Assembly (NCBI RefSeq): GCF_039888675.1 | Contig: NZ_JBDQQR010000002.1 | Span: 658,001 to 722,000 of the forward strand | Source: Mesorhizobium sp. CAU 1732 | GTDB lineage: Bacteria > Pseudomonadota > Alphaproteobacteria > Rhizobiales > Rhizobiaceae | DNA: 64,000 nt | Direction of reading: 5' to 3' | Part shown: positions 36,993 through 46,243 of the stretch, one piece after another | How positions within the stretch are numbered: the first letter of the stretch is position 1 | Layout of the letters: each line of letters begins with the position of its first letter | The notes under the pieces: model-generated | The model's input: the letters and a program-made list of their open reading frames with translations, nothing else | What the model was told of the DNA's origin: nothing | Databases searched by the model: none | Program-made: the position numbers and the translations under genes

Positions 36993-37876
36993 GCCCGCCT
37001 TTCGCCGTCGGGATGCATCAGGCGGCGCATCTGAACCATCGCCATGGGGTGAGAAAAACTCTGCGCGTCGGTTTCCAGCATCAGTTCGTCGGAGCCGCGT
37101 TTGGTCGCGCGCGCGATGATCTCGAACACCGCCGCCGTCGCCATCTGCAGCGCCTTCTCGGGCTTCATCCCGCTCATGAGGCGGGCGAGCAGCAGCGCGG
37201 CCGTCAGGTCGCCGGTTCCGTTGGGCGGGTTCGCCATCAGCCGATGCTCCGCCAGAACGACCTCGCGCGGCGTAACGAGCAGATTGCCGATGGACCCGGA
37301 CATCATGGCATGCGCGGACGTCACCAGCGTCGTCGCGGGCCCCATCCTCAGCGCAGCCAGCGCGGCGGCCTTGTTATCGGCAAGCGCGGTGCCGACCAGC
37401 CATTCCAGCTCGAAACGGTTCGGCGTCGCGATGTCGGCGAGCGGCAGGAGCGTGTCGCGCATCGCGAACGCCGTTGCCTCCGGCACGTAGAGCCCGCCGG
37501 CATCGCCCATCACCGGATCGCAGAGGTAGAGCGCTTGCGGATTGCGTGTCTTCACCGCCCTCACCAGCGCCGCGACGGCCTGCGCCTGACCGGCATCACC
37601 GAGATAGCCCGACAGCACGGCACCCACCTCGCCGAGCCAGGGTGAGCCTGCGAGATCCTGCATCAGGGAAGAAAATTGTTCCGCCTCCGGAACGATCCTT
37701 GTGGCGCGCCCGTGTCCCGGATGCCACGGCAGGATGACCGTCGGCACGGCCCAGACGGGATGGCCAAGCGATTCGAGCGCGAACACCGCTGCCCGGTTGC
37801 CCACGGAACCGCGCGCCACATGGCTGGAGATGACAATGACCGCGTTCGGGCGGTTCGCGTCCTGTTCGGCGCTCAC
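36989..37876 (-). CDS. pdxY: Pyridoxal kinase PdxY
   Basis: A ribokinase-like salvage kinase phosphorylating pyridoxal to PLP, 295 residues. Key blocks are ISSHVARGSVGNRAAVFALE at the N-terminus, CDPVMGD, TPNRFELEWLVG, and the anion-hole/catalytic motif NGTGDLTAALLLARL with the catalytic Asp. Length is typical. It overlaps DUF429 downstream and starts three bases after the small membrane-protein gene, so the genes form one operon. Confidence 0.93.
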   Translation of the reverse strand: MSAEQDANRPNAVIVISSHVARGSVGNRAAVFALESLGHPVWAVPTVILPWHPGHGRATRIVPEAEQFSSLMQDLAGSPWLGEVGAVLSGYLGDAGQAQAVAALVRAVKTRNPQALYLCDPVMGDAGGLYVPEATAFAMRDTLLPLADIATPNRFELEWLVGTALADNKAAALAALRMGPATTLVTSAHAMMSGSIGNLLVTPREVVLAEHRLMANPPNGTGDLTAALLLARLMSGMKPEKALQMATAAVFEIIARATKRGSDELMLETDAQSFSHPMAMVQMRRLMHPDGERRA

Positions 37877-37879
37877 GGG

Positions 37880-38110
37880 TCAGCCGCCCCGCATGAGGAA
37901 AGCGATGAGCCACCAGACGAGATAGATTAGCAGGGCCACGCCGAGCCACCGCCCGATGCGCGTGCCCCAGACCTCGACCCAGTCGTTTTCGTCGGCGTCG
38001 CGCGCGTTCATATGATTCTGCACGCGCTTGGCCATCGAAGGCTCCGTCTCCGCGCCGACCCGTCCGATGATGCGGCGGGATTCGCGTTCTTTCTCGTCGT
38101 CCTGGCTCAT
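37880..38110 (-). CDS. Small single-pass membrane protein
   Basis: A 76-residue protein I cannot assign. The first 45 residues are charged (MSQDDEKERESRRIIGRVGA, then DADENDWVEVWGTRIGR); one transmembrane helix follows (LGVALLIYLVWWLIAFLM) and the end is RGG. I chose the ATG at 38108-38110 because AAGAGG lies six bases upstream. It is the first gene of the pdxY operon and is divergent from lemA. Confidence 0.7.
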   Translation of the reverse strand: MSQDDEKERESRRIIGRVGAETEPSMAKRVQNHMNARDADENDWVEVWGTRIGRWLGVALLIYLVWWLIAFLMRGG

Positions 38111-38246
38111 TGTGCGCCTCTTGAAACCCATCGCGACCCTAGACGCTCAGCCTCCGCCCACACAAGCGGCGTGCGGGCGCGCATCCGCATTTTCATCTGC
38201 GGGAATTGCGGATAAGTTCACGCAGCCAACCTACGGGGATCATACC

Positions 38247-38876
38247 ATGTCCACACGGACTTTCGGCAGCTTCATGCCGCGCCGCTTCTTATCCGCCGCT
38301 ATCCTTATTGCCATGCTTCCGCTGCTCGCCGGATGTGGCTTCAACACGATCCCGACGAACGAGGAGAGTGCCAAGGCCGCGTGGAGCGAGGTGCTGAACC
38401 AATATCAGCGCCGCGCCGATCTGATCCCGAACCTCGTCGAGACGGTGAAGGGGTTTGCCGCGCAGGAGCGCGAGGTGCTGGAAGCCGTGGTCGCAGCCCG
38501 CGCCCGCGCGACGCAGGTTCAGGTAACGCCTGAACTGCTGGAGAACCCGGAAGCCTTCAAGGCATTCCAGGACAGCCAGTCCGGCCTGACGGGTGCGCTG
38601 TCGCGCCTGCTCGCCGTGGTCGAGAACTATCCTGACCTGAAGTCGAACCAGAACTTCCTCGCGTTGCAGGCGCAGCTCGAAGGCACCGAAAACCGCATCG
38701 CGGTCGCCCGTCGCGACTACATCGAGGCCGTCCGCGTCTACAACACCTCGCTGCGGACCTTCCCCTCCATGATCTGGGCGTCGCTCTGGTTCACCGACAA
38801 CGAACCCTTCCAGAACTTCACCGTCGCGGAAGACAAGATGGACGTCCCGAACGTGAACTTCGGAAACGGCGGCTAG
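38247..38876 (+). CDS. LemA family lipoprotein
   Basis: A 209-residue LemA-like protein. A signal and lipobox (LPLLAGC, Cys30) suggest anchoring as a lipoprotein. The coiled-coil LemA core includes WSEVLNQYQRRADLIPNLVE, ETVKGFAAQEREVLEAV and a region with FLALQAQLEGTENRIAVAR. LemA proteins bind membranes, but their role is unclear. It is followed by two TPM-domain genes on the same strand; LemA and TPM (YgcG) proteins commonly occur together, suggesting a shared membrane process. Confidence 0.92.
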   Translation: MSTRTFGSFMPRRFLSAAILIAMLPLLAGCGFNTIPTNEESAKAAWSEVLNQYQRRADLIPNLVETVKGFAAQEREVLEAVVAARARATQVQVTPELLENPEAFKAFQDSQSGLTGALSRLLAVVENYPDLKSNQNFLALQAQLEGTENRIAVARRDYIEAVRVYNTSLRTFPSMIWASLWFTDNEPFQNFTVAEDKMDVPNVNFGNGG

Positions 38877-38895
38877 GCGGCGAACCCCAGCCATC

Positions 38896-39726
38896 ATGAC
38901 CCTGATCGCAGGTCTACGCTTCGGACGGTTTGCGTCGCCGCTGGCGGCGATGCTCATGCTGTCGCTCGCCATCTGGTGCGCGCCGGCATTCGCCCAGACG
39001 TTCCCCCCGCTGACCGGACGCGTGGTCGACACCGCAGGCATGATCGACGATCAGGCCGAGCGCGATCTCGTGGCCAAGCTGGCCGCTTTCGAGCAACGGT
39101 CGTCCGACCAGATCGTCGTCGCCACGATCCCGAGCCTCGACGGCGAGGCGCTGGAACCCTATGCGAACCAACTGTTCCGCACATGGCAATTGGGACAGGC
39201 GGGCGAAGACAACGGCATCCTGCTGCTCGTCGCCCGAGACGACCGCAAGATGCGCATCGAAGTTGGCTACGGGCTCGAAGGCACGCTCACCGATCTCCAT
39301 TCCCGGCTGATCATCGAAAACACGATGGTTCCGGCCTTTCGCGCGGGAGACTTCACCCGCGGCATCGTCTCCGCAGTCGACGACATCATCCTGGTTCTGG
39401 AAGGCAACGCGGCCGAACTCGAAGCGCGCTCCAAGCGCAATCAGCCATCCGATCCCGGCGTCGACTGGTTCGGTTTCGTCTTCATTTCGATGTGGGTGGC
39501 CATCTTCGTCAACTCGTTCGGCTTCGCGCTCCTGGCGCGCATCTACGGCCGCAAGATCGGACCCGGCCGCTATCGCTGGCTCGGCATGGACATCACCTAT
39601 GGCGGGTCGGGCTCGTCCGGCAGGGGCAGGTCCGGCTGGTCGTCAGGCGGTCGCGGATCGTCAGGCGGCGGCTTTTCGGGCGGTGGTGGCTCGTCAGGCG
39701 GCGGCGGATCGTCGGGAAGCTGGTAG
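38896..39726 (+). CDS. TPM-domain (YgcG-like) membrane protein with Gly/Ser tail
   Basis: A 276-residue protein. A signal peptide (about 1-33) precedes the extracytoplasmic TPM domain (about 40-175), with VVDTAGMIDDQAERDL, DNGILLLVARDDRKMRIEVG and YGLEGTLTD. One transmembrane helix follows at about 195-215. The end is a Gly/Ser repeat (SSGGGFSGGGGSSGGGGSSG), usual for this family and of unknown purpose. It starts 19 bases after lemA. Confidence 0.92.
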   Translation: MTLIAGLRFGRFASPLAAMLMLSLAIWCAPAFAQTFPPLTGRVVDTAGMIDDQAERDLVAKLAAFEQRSSDQIVVATIPSLDGEALEPYANQLFRTWQLGQAGEDNGILLLVARDDRKMRIEVGYGLEGTLTDLHSRLIIENTMVPAFRAGDFTRGIVSAVDDIILVLEGNAAELEARSKRNQPSDPGVDWFGFVFISMWVAIFVNSFGFALLARIYGRKIGPGRYRWLGMDITYGGSGSSGRGRSGWSSGGRGSSGGGFSGGGGSSGGGGSSGSW

Positions 39727-39734
39727 GAACACGC

Positions 39735-40370
39735 ATGACCCGTACCCTCTCCAACGATGAACGCGAAGCTTTGTCCGGCCGCATCCGGGAGGCCGAAAGC
39801 CGCACCAGCGGCGAGATCTACTGCGTCGTGGCACGGTCGAGCGACAGCTATTTCTATCCGGCCGCCTTCATCCTCACGATCGGCATCGTGCTTGCCGGCA
39901 TTCCGGTCGCGCTCTGGCTGGACCGAACCTGGCTTGCCCTGCCCCATCTGATGGTGGTGCTGTCGCAGGTGGCGGCACTTGCCACGGCGCTGCTGGTCCT
40001 GTCGGTGGCGCCGGGCCTGCGCATCCTGCTCGTCCCGCGCCGGCTTCGCTACCGTCGGGCGCACGACAACGCTGTCCGGCAGTTTCTTGCGCACAACGTC
40101 CATGTGACGACACAGCGAACCGGCGTCCTGATCTTCGTGTCGCTTGCCGAGCGCTACGCCGAAATCGTGGCCGACGCCGGCATCGACGACAAGGTGTCGC
40201 AGGCGGAGTGGGACGGCATCGTAGGCCACATCATCGAACACGCCGCCTCCGAGCGTCTTGCCGACGGCCTGGGCGAAGCGATCGACCGCGCCGGCGCGCT
40301 GTTGTCCGCGCATTTCCCGGGCGGACTCGACAATCCGAACGAGCTCGAGGACCACGTCGTCGAGATCTGA
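39735..40370 (+). CDS. Second TPM-domain membrane protein
   Basis: A 211-residue paralogue-like protein. It begins with LSNDEREALSGRIREAESRT and GEIYCVVA, has two membrane segments (about 43-60 and 72-95), and then TPM sequence, THTTQRTGVLIFVS-like: HVTTQRTGVLIFVSLAERYA, EIVADAGIDDKV. There is no signal peptide; the membrane helices split the domain. It starts eight bases after the previous TPM gene and completes the lemA-TPM-TPM unit. Confidence 0.87.
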   Translation: MTRTLSNDEREALSGRIREAESRTSGEIYCVVARSSDSYFYPAAFILTIGIVLAGIPVALWLDRTWLALPHLMVVLSQVAALATALLVLSVAPGLRILLVPRRLRYRRAHDNAVRQFLAHNVHVTTQRTGVLIFVSLAERYAEIVADAGIDDKVSQAEWDGIVGHIIEHAASERLADGLGEAIDRAGALLSAHFPGGLDNPNELEDHVVEI

Positions 40371-40461
40371 CGCACGTTGAAGTTTCTGCCTGTACGGAAT
40401 GCCGGAACACGCACGCGGACTCTTGCCGATCCTGCCGACTGCGGTTTATGATTAACAAATC

Positions 40462-40968
40462 ATGAATACGATAAGCATCGACATCAGGAGAGCAGAGCCG
40501 CGAGACGCGGACGCGATCGCTGACGTGCATCATGAAGCATGGCAGGGCGCCTATGCGGGGATCATCCCCTACAAGGCCCTGACGTCGATGATTCACCGCC
40601 GCGGGACATCCTGGTGGTCGAACGCGATCAAGCGCGCCGCGAGCGTTCTCGTGGTCGAGATCGGCGGCGAAGTTGTCGGCTATGCCACGCTGGGGCGCAA
40701 CCGCGCCCGCGAATTGCCCCAGGAAGGCGAGATCTACGAGCTTTACCTCCGCCCCGAATATCAGGGCGTCGGCCTCGGGTCCCGACTGTTCAAGGCCGCG
40801 CGCGACAAGCTTGCTTCGCACGGGCTCTCGGGCCTCGTCGTCTGGGCGCTCGAGGAAAACACCAACGCACTCGGCTTCTATGAGGGAGCCGGCGGCCGCG
40901 ACGTCGCCGAAGGCGTCGAGGTCTTTGACCAGAAGGCGCTGCGCAAGGTCGCCTTCGTCTGGGATTGA
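40462..40968 (+). CDS. GNAT-family N-acetyltransferase
   Basis: A 168-residue acyl-CoA-dependent acetyltransferase. The acetyl-CoA site is in LRPEYQGVGLGSRLFKAARD (motif A, QGVGLG), preceded by the beta-strand EIYELY; motif B is ALEENTNALGFYEGAGG. The N-terminal block REPRDADAIADVHHEAWQGA-like sequence is typical of small-molecule or protein acetyltransferases. Substrate is unknown. It is monocistronic as far as I can see. Confidence 0.9.
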   Translation: MNTISIDIRRAEPRDADAIADVHHEAWQGAYAGIIPYKALTSMIHRRGTSWWSNAIKRAASVLVVEIGGEVVGYATLGRNRARELPQEGEIYELYLRPEYQGVGLGSRLFKAARDKLASHGLSGLVVWALEENTNALGFYEGAGGRDVAEGVEVFDQKALRKVAFVWD

Positions 40969-41102
40969 CGTCTTTCCAGCCTGAGCAGCATCGATCCCGC
41001 GCCATCGCCTGAACCGATTCCACCGGCCTCGGATTGCATTGTTGTGCGGCGCGGTATATTCGGCTGCGCCGGGAGGCCCCCGCGAAATACAGGAACGGAT
41101 TC

Positions 41103-41630
41103 ATGCGCATCGACGCCATCTCCATCGGCAACAACCCGCCAGAGGACGTCAACGTCATCATCGAGGTTCCGGTCGGCGGACAGCCGATCAAGTACGAGAT
41201 GGACAAGGAAGCAGGCATGCTGGTCGTCGACCGCTTCCTGTACACGCCGATGACCTATCCCGGAAATTACGGCTTCGTCCCGCACACGCTGTCCGACGAT
41301 GGCGATCCGATCGACGTTCTGGTGTGCAACACCCGCCAGCTCATCCCCGGCTGCCTGATCAATGTGCGCCCCATCGGCGTGCTTGTGATGGAAGACAATG
41401 CCGGCATGGACGAGAAGATCATCGCCGTGCCCTCGCCGCACCTGACGCGCCGCTACGAGAACGTGCACGAATATTCCGATCTGCCGGAAATCACGCTCAA
41501 GCAGATCGAGCATTTCTTCGAGCACTACAAGGATCTGGAGCCCGGCAAGTGGGTGAAGATCGGCGACTGGCGCAATGCCGAAGCCGCCCGGTCCATGATC
41601 GTCGAGGCGATCGAACGCGCCAAGCGCTGA
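41103..41630 (+). CDS. ppa: Inorganic pyrophosphatase (family I)
   Basis: A 175-residue enzyme hydrolysing pyrophosphate, essential for driving biosynthesis. The metal-binding signature is D66-G-D68-P-I-D71; [17 protein letters not shown] is the family block. Length matches bacterial hexameric PPases. The ATG at 41103 has AGGAACGG before it. A GC-rich hairpin follows the stop. It converges with the DUF167 gene. Confidence 0.96.
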   Translation: MRIDAISIGNNPPEDVNVIIEVPVGGQPIKYEMDKEAGMLVVDRFLYTPMTYPGNYGFVPHTLSDDGDPIDVLVCNTRQLIPGCLINVRPIGVLVMEDNAGMDEKIIAVPSPHLTRRYENVHEYSDLPEITLKQIEHFFEHYKDLEPGKWVKIGDWRNAEAARSMIVEAIERAKR

Positions 41631-41638
41631 GATACATC

Positions 41639-41669
41639 TCCGGCCGGCGTCGAACCGCACCCGGCCGGA
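41639..41669. terminator. GC-rich hairpin between ppa and DUF167
   Basis: TCCGGCCGG and CCGGCCGGA form a nine-pair stem around a 13-base loop between two convergent genes. No T-run follows on the plus strand, so termination here would be weak or factor-assisted. Confidence 0.4.
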
Positions 41670-41681
41670 ATCTCCATGATT

Positions 41682-41999
41682 CTATTGCGCAAGCGCGTCC
41701 AAACGCTGGACGATCTCGCCTGCATCGCCCGCGGCGAACACCGTCTTCAGGCGCGATGTTCCGCCACTGCGGATCGTCACGGTTGAGGACGGCCGGCCCA
41801 GCACACCCGCGAGAAGCCGGACGAGCGCGTCATTGGCCTTGCCCTTTTCCGGAACGGCACGCACCCGCGCCTTCAGATAGCTGCGCCCATCCGATCCCGT
41901 GTCTACGCCATCCACCGCGTCACGCGCGGATTTCGGCGTCAGCCTGACGGCGATTTCGACACCGCCCTCGCAAAGCCGGTAGACGGTGCCCGTCGTCAC
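41682..41999 (-). CDS. DUF167 (YggU-like) protein
   Basis: A 105-residue protein of the YggU/DUF167 family. The blocks [20 protein letters not shown] and [20 protein letters not shown] match the conserved fold; the function is unknown. I place the start at GTG 41997-41999, which overlaps the yggT stop as GTGA, giving the usual N-terminus. It is translationally coupled to yggT, as in many proteobacteria. Confidence 0.88.
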   Translation of the reverse strand: MTTGTVYRLCEGGVEIAVRLTPKSARDAVDGVDTGSDGRSYLKARVRAVPEKGKANDALVRLLAGVLGRPSSTVTIRSGGTSRLKTVFAAGDAGEIVQRLDALAQ

Positions 42000-42286
42000 A
42001 GGATCGCGGGCGCGACCGTCGTCAGAAGGAACTGGCGGATGAAGAAGATCAGCAGGAGCAGGATGATCGGCGAGATGTCGATGCCGCCGAGATCGGGCAG
42101 GATGCGACGGATCGGCCGCAGCGCGGGCTCTGTCAGCCGGAACAGCATGTTTCCGATCGTGCCGACGAACTGGTTGCTCGAATTGATGACGTTGAAGGCA
42201 TAGAGCCACGAGAAGACCGCCGACAGGATGATGATCCACCAATAGATATCGAGCGCGAGCACGATGGTCTGGATAAGAGCAATCAT
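41996..42286 (-). CDS. YggT-family integral membrane protein
   Basis: A 96-residue protein with two hydrophobic regions (about 1-30 and 68-92). The family block [20 protein letters not shown] with [20 protein letters not shown] is present. YggT proteins are linked to osmotic stress and, in other phyla, to membrane organisation. The ATG at 42284-42286 has GGGGAG seven bases upstream; the open frame before it is not coding. It overlaps DUF167. Confidence 0.92.
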   Translation of the reverse strand: MIALIQTIVLALDIYWWIIILSAVFSWLYAFNVINSSNQFVGTIGNMLFRLTEPALRPIRRILPDLGGIDISPIILLLLIFFIRQFLLTTVAPAIL

Positions 42287-42434
42287 TGTGGTCTCCCCTT
42301 CAAAGCCTCGCGACATGTAGCCATTGAAGCCTTCTGCGGCAAGGCCCAACGGAACATCCGGCGTGCACGGTAAAGTGTCCGTGACCAGCGCGCCGGGCGT
42401 ATGAGGTCTCCCAACGGGAGCACGCGAACTGCCG

Positions 42435-42463
42435 CTTGACAGAAACGCGGCGCGGTTCATTAA
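42435..42463 (+). promoter_or_regulatory. Promoter of tRNA-Ala
   Basis: CTTGAC (42435-42440) and CATTAA (42458-42463) are spaced by 17 bases, an excellent match to the housekeeping promoter of this order. Initiation near 42470 would precede the tRNA by about 14 bases. Confidence 0.75.
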
Positions 42464-42483
42464 TGCCGGCCATCCGCTGGAAC

Positions 42484-42559
<76 letters not shown>

Positions 42560-42822
42560 GCGGATTTCTCGGGAAACGACCGGCTTCGCATCGTGCGGCG
42601 CACGCGCGAAAGAGACCGTGAGAAACATCGCTGGCACTCGTCTTTCGCGACGCTGTGCCTTGCCGCAGGCGGGGTTTCGGACACATACTCCCGGCAATGG
42701 CATTCCCGATGACATCCGTGCTCGCCGTGCGGGCAATTCCCAAACCGGTCGGCGCGGCCGCGCCGATGGCGCGATCATCCGCCTCGCCCCGCCTGGCGCC
42801 GCCGTCCGGTGCAGCCTAGCTC

Positions 42823-44454
42823 ATGCCGGACAGACCATCGCCTCTCCTGCCGCTGAAGACGAACAACGCCTACCGGGCCTTCTGGCTGGGCTTCGCGCTG
42901 TCCAGCTTCGGAACCATGATCCAGAGCGTCGGCGCGGCATGGCTGATGACGTCGATCGCCGGGACACCCGGCTGGATTTCGCTCGTGCAGGCCTCCGTGA
43001 CCTTGCCGGTGATGCTGTTTTCGGTCGCGGCCGGCGTCTTGGCGGACGTGTTCGACCGCAAGGCGATCATGCTGTCGGCGCAGCTCTTCATGTTCGCCGT
43101 CTCCATAGCGCTGGCGATCACCACATGGCTCGGCCTGATCACGCCGTCCCTGCTCCTGGCATTCACCTTCCTGCTCGGCTGCGGCACGGCGCTCAACAAT
43201 CCCGCATGGCAGGCCTCGATCGGCGATCTCGTCCCGCGCGACCAGGTGGCGAGCGCAGTGTCGCTCAATTCGATCGCCTTCAATGTCTCGCGCAGCGTCG
43301 GGCCGGCGATCGGCGGCTTCATCGTCGCCACGGCGGGCGTGGTCGCGGCCTTCGCGCTCAATGCGTTGAGCTACGTCGCGCTCCTCGCCGCCCTTCTGCA
43401 CTACCGCCCCGAAAAGCCTGCCGACACCTTGCCGCGCGAGCATCTCGCGTCGGCGATGACCACCGGCCTGCGCTACGTCTTCATGTCGCCGCGCATCGAG
43501 GTCGTCCTGCTGCGCGCCTTCCATTTCGGCTTTGCCGCCGTGTCGATCCAGGCGCTGCTGCCGCTCGTCGCGCGCGACATGCTGGGCGGCGGCCCGCTCG
43601 TCTTCGGCGCGCTTCTGGGCGCATTCGGCATCGGCGCCGTGGGTGGCGGCGTGCTGGGGCATGAACTGCGCGAGCGGCTGTCGAGCGAATGGTTCACCCG
43701 GCTGTGCAGCGCGGGCATCGCGGTCGCCATCGTCGTCGTGTCGCTGTCGACCTTCCTGTGGCTCTCGATGATCGCACTGATGCTGGCCGGCGCGTGCTGG
43801 CTGCTGTCGCTGTCCTATTTCAACATCTCGGTCCAGCTTTCGACGCCGAGATGGGTGGTCGGTCGCGCGCTTGCCGCCTACCAGACCGCCGCATTCGGCG
43901 GCATGGCGATGGGAGCGGCGTTGTGGGGCTACACGGCCGACGAGCTGGGCCTGTCGATGGCGCTCCAGATTTCGGCCGTCGTCATGCTGGTTGGAACCGC
44001 CAGCGGCCTGTTTCTCGCAATGCCCGACCTGGCGCGCGAGAACCTCGATCCGATCAACCGCTGGAATGCGCCCAAGATCGCACTCGACCTGCGCGAGCGC
44101 AGCGGTCCGATCGTCGTGCAGGTGGAATACGAGATCCGCGAAAACGACCTGACCGCGTTTCTCGAGGCGATGCGCGCCCGGCGGCAGGTTCGGCGGCGCA
44201 ACGGCGCCATCCAGTGGACGCTGATGCGCGATCTCGAGCGGCCGGACTATTGGATCGAGACGTTCCACATCGCCAACTGGACGGAATATGTCCGCCACCA
44301 CACCCGCACGACCTTTGCCGATGCGGAGGTCACGGAGCGGATCCGCAAGCTTCATGCCGGCGAGGAAGCACCCGTCGTGCGCCGCATGATCGTCCGGCCG
44401 CCCAAGCAGGCCGACGCTCCAAAACCGCTTCCCGACCAGAGCACCATAGGCTGA
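42823..44454 (+). CDS. MFS_3-type exporter with C-terminal ferredoxin-like domain
   Basis: A 543-residue protein. The first about 400 residues form 10-12 membrane helices of the MFS_3/EntS-like group, with AGVLADVFDRKAIML between helices 2 and 3. The last 120 residues are soluble (GPIVVQVEYEIRENDLTAFL, then RRRNGAIQWTLMRDLERPDY and FHIANWTEYVRHH) and resemble a dimeric alpha/beta-barrel (ABM-like) domain. That tail is a normal part of this family. Substrates are unknown; relatives export siderophores or drugs. The 263 bases between it and tRNA-Ala hold nothing I recognise. Confidence 0.88.
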   Translation: MPDRPSPLLPLKTNNAYRAFWLGFALSSFGTMIQSVGAAWLMTSIAGTPGWISLVQASVTLPVMLFSVAAGVLADVFDRKAIMLSAQLFMFAVSIALAITTWLGLITPSLLLAFTFLLGCGTALNNPAWQASIGDLVPRDQVASAVSLNSIAFNVSRSVGPAIGGFIVATAGVVAAFALNALSYVALLAALLHYRPEKPADTLPREHLASAMTTGLRYVFMSPRIEVVLLRAFHFGFAAVSIQALLPLVARDMLGGGPLVFGALLGAFGIGAVGGGVLGHELRERLSSEWFTRLCSAGIAVAIVVVSLSTFLWLSMIALMLAGACWLLSLSYFNISVQLSTPRWVVGRALAAYQTAAFGGMAMGAALWGYTADELGLSMALQISAVVMLVGTASGLFLAMPDLARENLDPINRWNAPKIALDLRERSGPIVVQVEYEIRENDLTAFLEAMRARRQVRRRNGAIQWTLMRDLERPDYWIETFHIANWTEYVRHHTRTTFADAEVTERIRKLHAGEEAPVVRRMIVRPPKQADAPKPLPDQSTIG

Positions 44455-44466
44455 CGACAGGATCGC

Positions 44467-45615
44467 ATGACGACCGACACTCCACAGAACACCGACATCG
44501 TCGTGGTCGGAGCAGGCATCGCCGGCGCGTCGGTGGCAGCGGAACTTGCTGCGACGCATCGCGTGGTCATGCTCGAAATGGAAGCCCAGCCGGGTTACCA
44601 CACGACCGGCCGCTCGGCGGCGCTGTTTTCGCTCACATACGGCCCACCGGTGATCCGCGCACTGTCGCGGGCGTCCGCGCCGTTCCTGCACGAACCGCAG
44701 CCCAGCTTTTCCGCCACTCCGCTCCTGAAGCAGCGCGACGTCCTGACCGTCGGTCGGGCGGACCAGCGCGCGTCGATCGATGCCGCGTTCGACGAACTTG
44801 CCGGGCGCGGCGGGATGCGCAGGATTTCGTCGCAGGAGGCGCGCGAACGCATGCCGCTGTTGCGGTCGCAGAGCGTGGACAGCGTCCTGCTCGACCCGGA
44901 CGCGGCAGACATCGACGTCCACGCCCTGCATCACGGCTATCTGCGCCGATTCAAGGCTTCTGGCGGGAAGATCGAGACGGCAAGCGAAGTGACGGCCATC
45001 GAGCGCGACGGCGCCGCGTGGCTGGTCGTGACCCGGAAGGCGACGTTTCGCGCGCCCATCCTCATCAATGCGTCAGGCGCTTGGGCCGACGGGATCGCCG
45101 CGCTGGCGGGCGTTTCACGCATCGGGCTGACGCCCAAACAGCGGACCGCGCTGATGATCGCAGCGCCGGACGGCAATGCCCCCGACCACTGGCCGATGGT
45201 GGTCGACGCGGACGAGGACTTCTACCTCAAGCCTGATGCGGGGCGTTTCCTGATCTCTCCCGCCGACGAGACGCCCTCGCCTCCATGCGACGCGCAGCCC
45301 GACGAGATGGATGTCGCCATATGCGTCGAGCGCATCGAGACCGCATTCGACATCGCGGTCACACGCATCGAGAACAAATGGGCGGGATTGCGAAGCTTCG
45401 TCGCCGACAAGACACCGGTCGTGGGTTTCGATAGCAGCGCCGGCGGCTTCTTCTGGCTCGCGGGTCAGGGCGGTTACGGCATCCAGACCGCACCCGCCAT
45501 GGCGCGCACGGCAGCAGCGTTGGCGATCGGTGCCGAGATCCCCGCCGACATTGCGGATCAGGGCGTGACCGCGGCTGGCCTTTCCCCCACGCGCCTTACG
45601 ACGAAACCCGCCTGA
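44467..45615 (+). CDS. FAD-dependent oxidoreductase (DAO family)
   Basis: A 382-residue flavoenzyme of the D-amino-acid oxidase/dehydrogenase family. The FAD dinucleotide motif is G15-A-G17-I-A-G20 with the acidic end MLEMEAQPGYHTTGRSAA. Substrate-domain blocks include LINASGAWADGIA and the C-terminal GFFWLAGQGGYGIQTAPAMA. It probably oxidises an amino or hydroxy acid, but the substrate is unclear. It starts 12 bases after the MFS_3 gene, so transport and oxidation may be linked. It converges with a GNAT gene three bases away. Confidence 0.88.
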   Translation: MTTDTPQNTDIVVVGAGIAGASVAAELAATHRVVMLEMEAQPGYHTTGRSAALFSLTYGPPVIRALSRASAPFLHEPQPSFSATPLLKQRDVLTVGRADQRASIDAAFDELAGRGGMRRISSQEARERMPLLRSQSVDSVLLDPDAADIDVHALHHGYLRRFKASGGKIETASEVTAIERDGAAWLVVTRKATFRAPILINASGAWADGIAALAGVSRIGLTPKQRTALMIAAPDGNAPDHWPMVVDADEDFYLKPDAGRFLISPADETPSPPCDAQPDEMDVAICVERIETAFDIAVTRIENKWAGLRSFVADKTPVVGFDSSAGGFFWLAGQGGYGIQTAPAMARTAAALAIGAEIPADIADQGVTAAGLSPTRLTTKPA

Positions 45616-45618
45616 GGC

Positions 45619-46185
45619 TCACCGCCGGCGGAAATTGCGCTCGGGCAGCGAGTCCGGATCGGGCGGCAAGGTTCTCCCGCCGTTCAGGCTGAGCTGCATG
45701 AAGGCGGTGTCCAGCCATTTGCCATGCTTGTAGCCCGTCCCTTCCAGAATGCCGGACGGCTGGAAGCCGAGCTTTGCGTGGAGTTTGACAGACGCGCTTT
45801 GCGGGTGGCCGTCGCCGATGACGGCGATCATCTGGCGGAAGCCGAGCGCCTCGACCTCCTGGATCAGCCTGCGCATCAGTGCCAGACCGATGCCCCGGCC
45901 TTTCGCCTGCGGTGATACATAGACCGAGTTTTCGACGATGAAGCGATAGGCAGGCCTCGGCCGGAATGCGCCCGCATAGGCGTAACCGAGAACGCTCCCC
46001 TCCATGTCCGCGACGATGTAGGGATAGCCGCCGTCGCTCAGCGTGCGAAACCGTACCTCCATCTCGGCGCGCGAGGGCGGTTCCAGTTCGTAGCTGGCGG
46101 TGCCGCTCAAGACCGCGTCTGCATAAATCTCCGTGATCGCGTCCAGATCGCCGGACGTCGCTGGGCGGATGGCCGGTTCGTTCAT
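45619..46185 (-). CDS. Phosphinothricin-acetyltransferase-like GNAT protein
   Basis: A 188-residue GNAT protein. The pattern IRPATSGDLDAITEIYADAV, TASYELEPPSRAEME and VYVSPQAKGRGIGLALMRRL (acetyl-CoA site QAKGRGIG) matches the Pat/MddA group, which acetylates phosphinothricin or methionine sulfoximine. GYKHGKWLDTAFMQLSL near the end is typical. A role in detoxifying glutamine analogues is inferred from the family only. Confidence 0.88.
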   Translation of the reverse strand: MNEPAIRPATSGDLDAITEIYADAVLSGTASYELEPPSRAEMEVRFRTLSDGGYPYIVADMEGSVLGYAYAGAFRPRPAYRFIVENSVYVSPQAKGRGIGLALMRRLIQEVEALGFRQMIAVIGDGHPQSASVKLHAKLGFQPSGILEGTGYKHGKWLDTAFMQLSLNGGRTLPPDPDSLPERNFRRR

Positions 46186-46200
46186 GTCCCCTCACAGGCA

Positions 46201-46243
46201 GCTTTTGTGCTTTGCAGCACGATACCGGCGGCGGCACAAAAGC
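46201..46243. repeat. Perfect 10-base inverted repeat beside a terminator
   Basis: GCTTTTGTGC (46201-46210) and GCACAAAAGC (46234-46243) are perfect inverted copies. The right arm overlaps the T-run side of the minus-strand terminator at 46238-46268, so the two structures would be mutually exclusive in a read-through transcript going into the GNAT gene. Confidence 0.6.

Noticed and set aside
42775-44934. 719-codon open frame opposite the MFS_3 and oxidoreductase genes
   Set aside because: It crosses two genuine genes on the other strand and shows only Arg/Gly/Asp-rich sequence.
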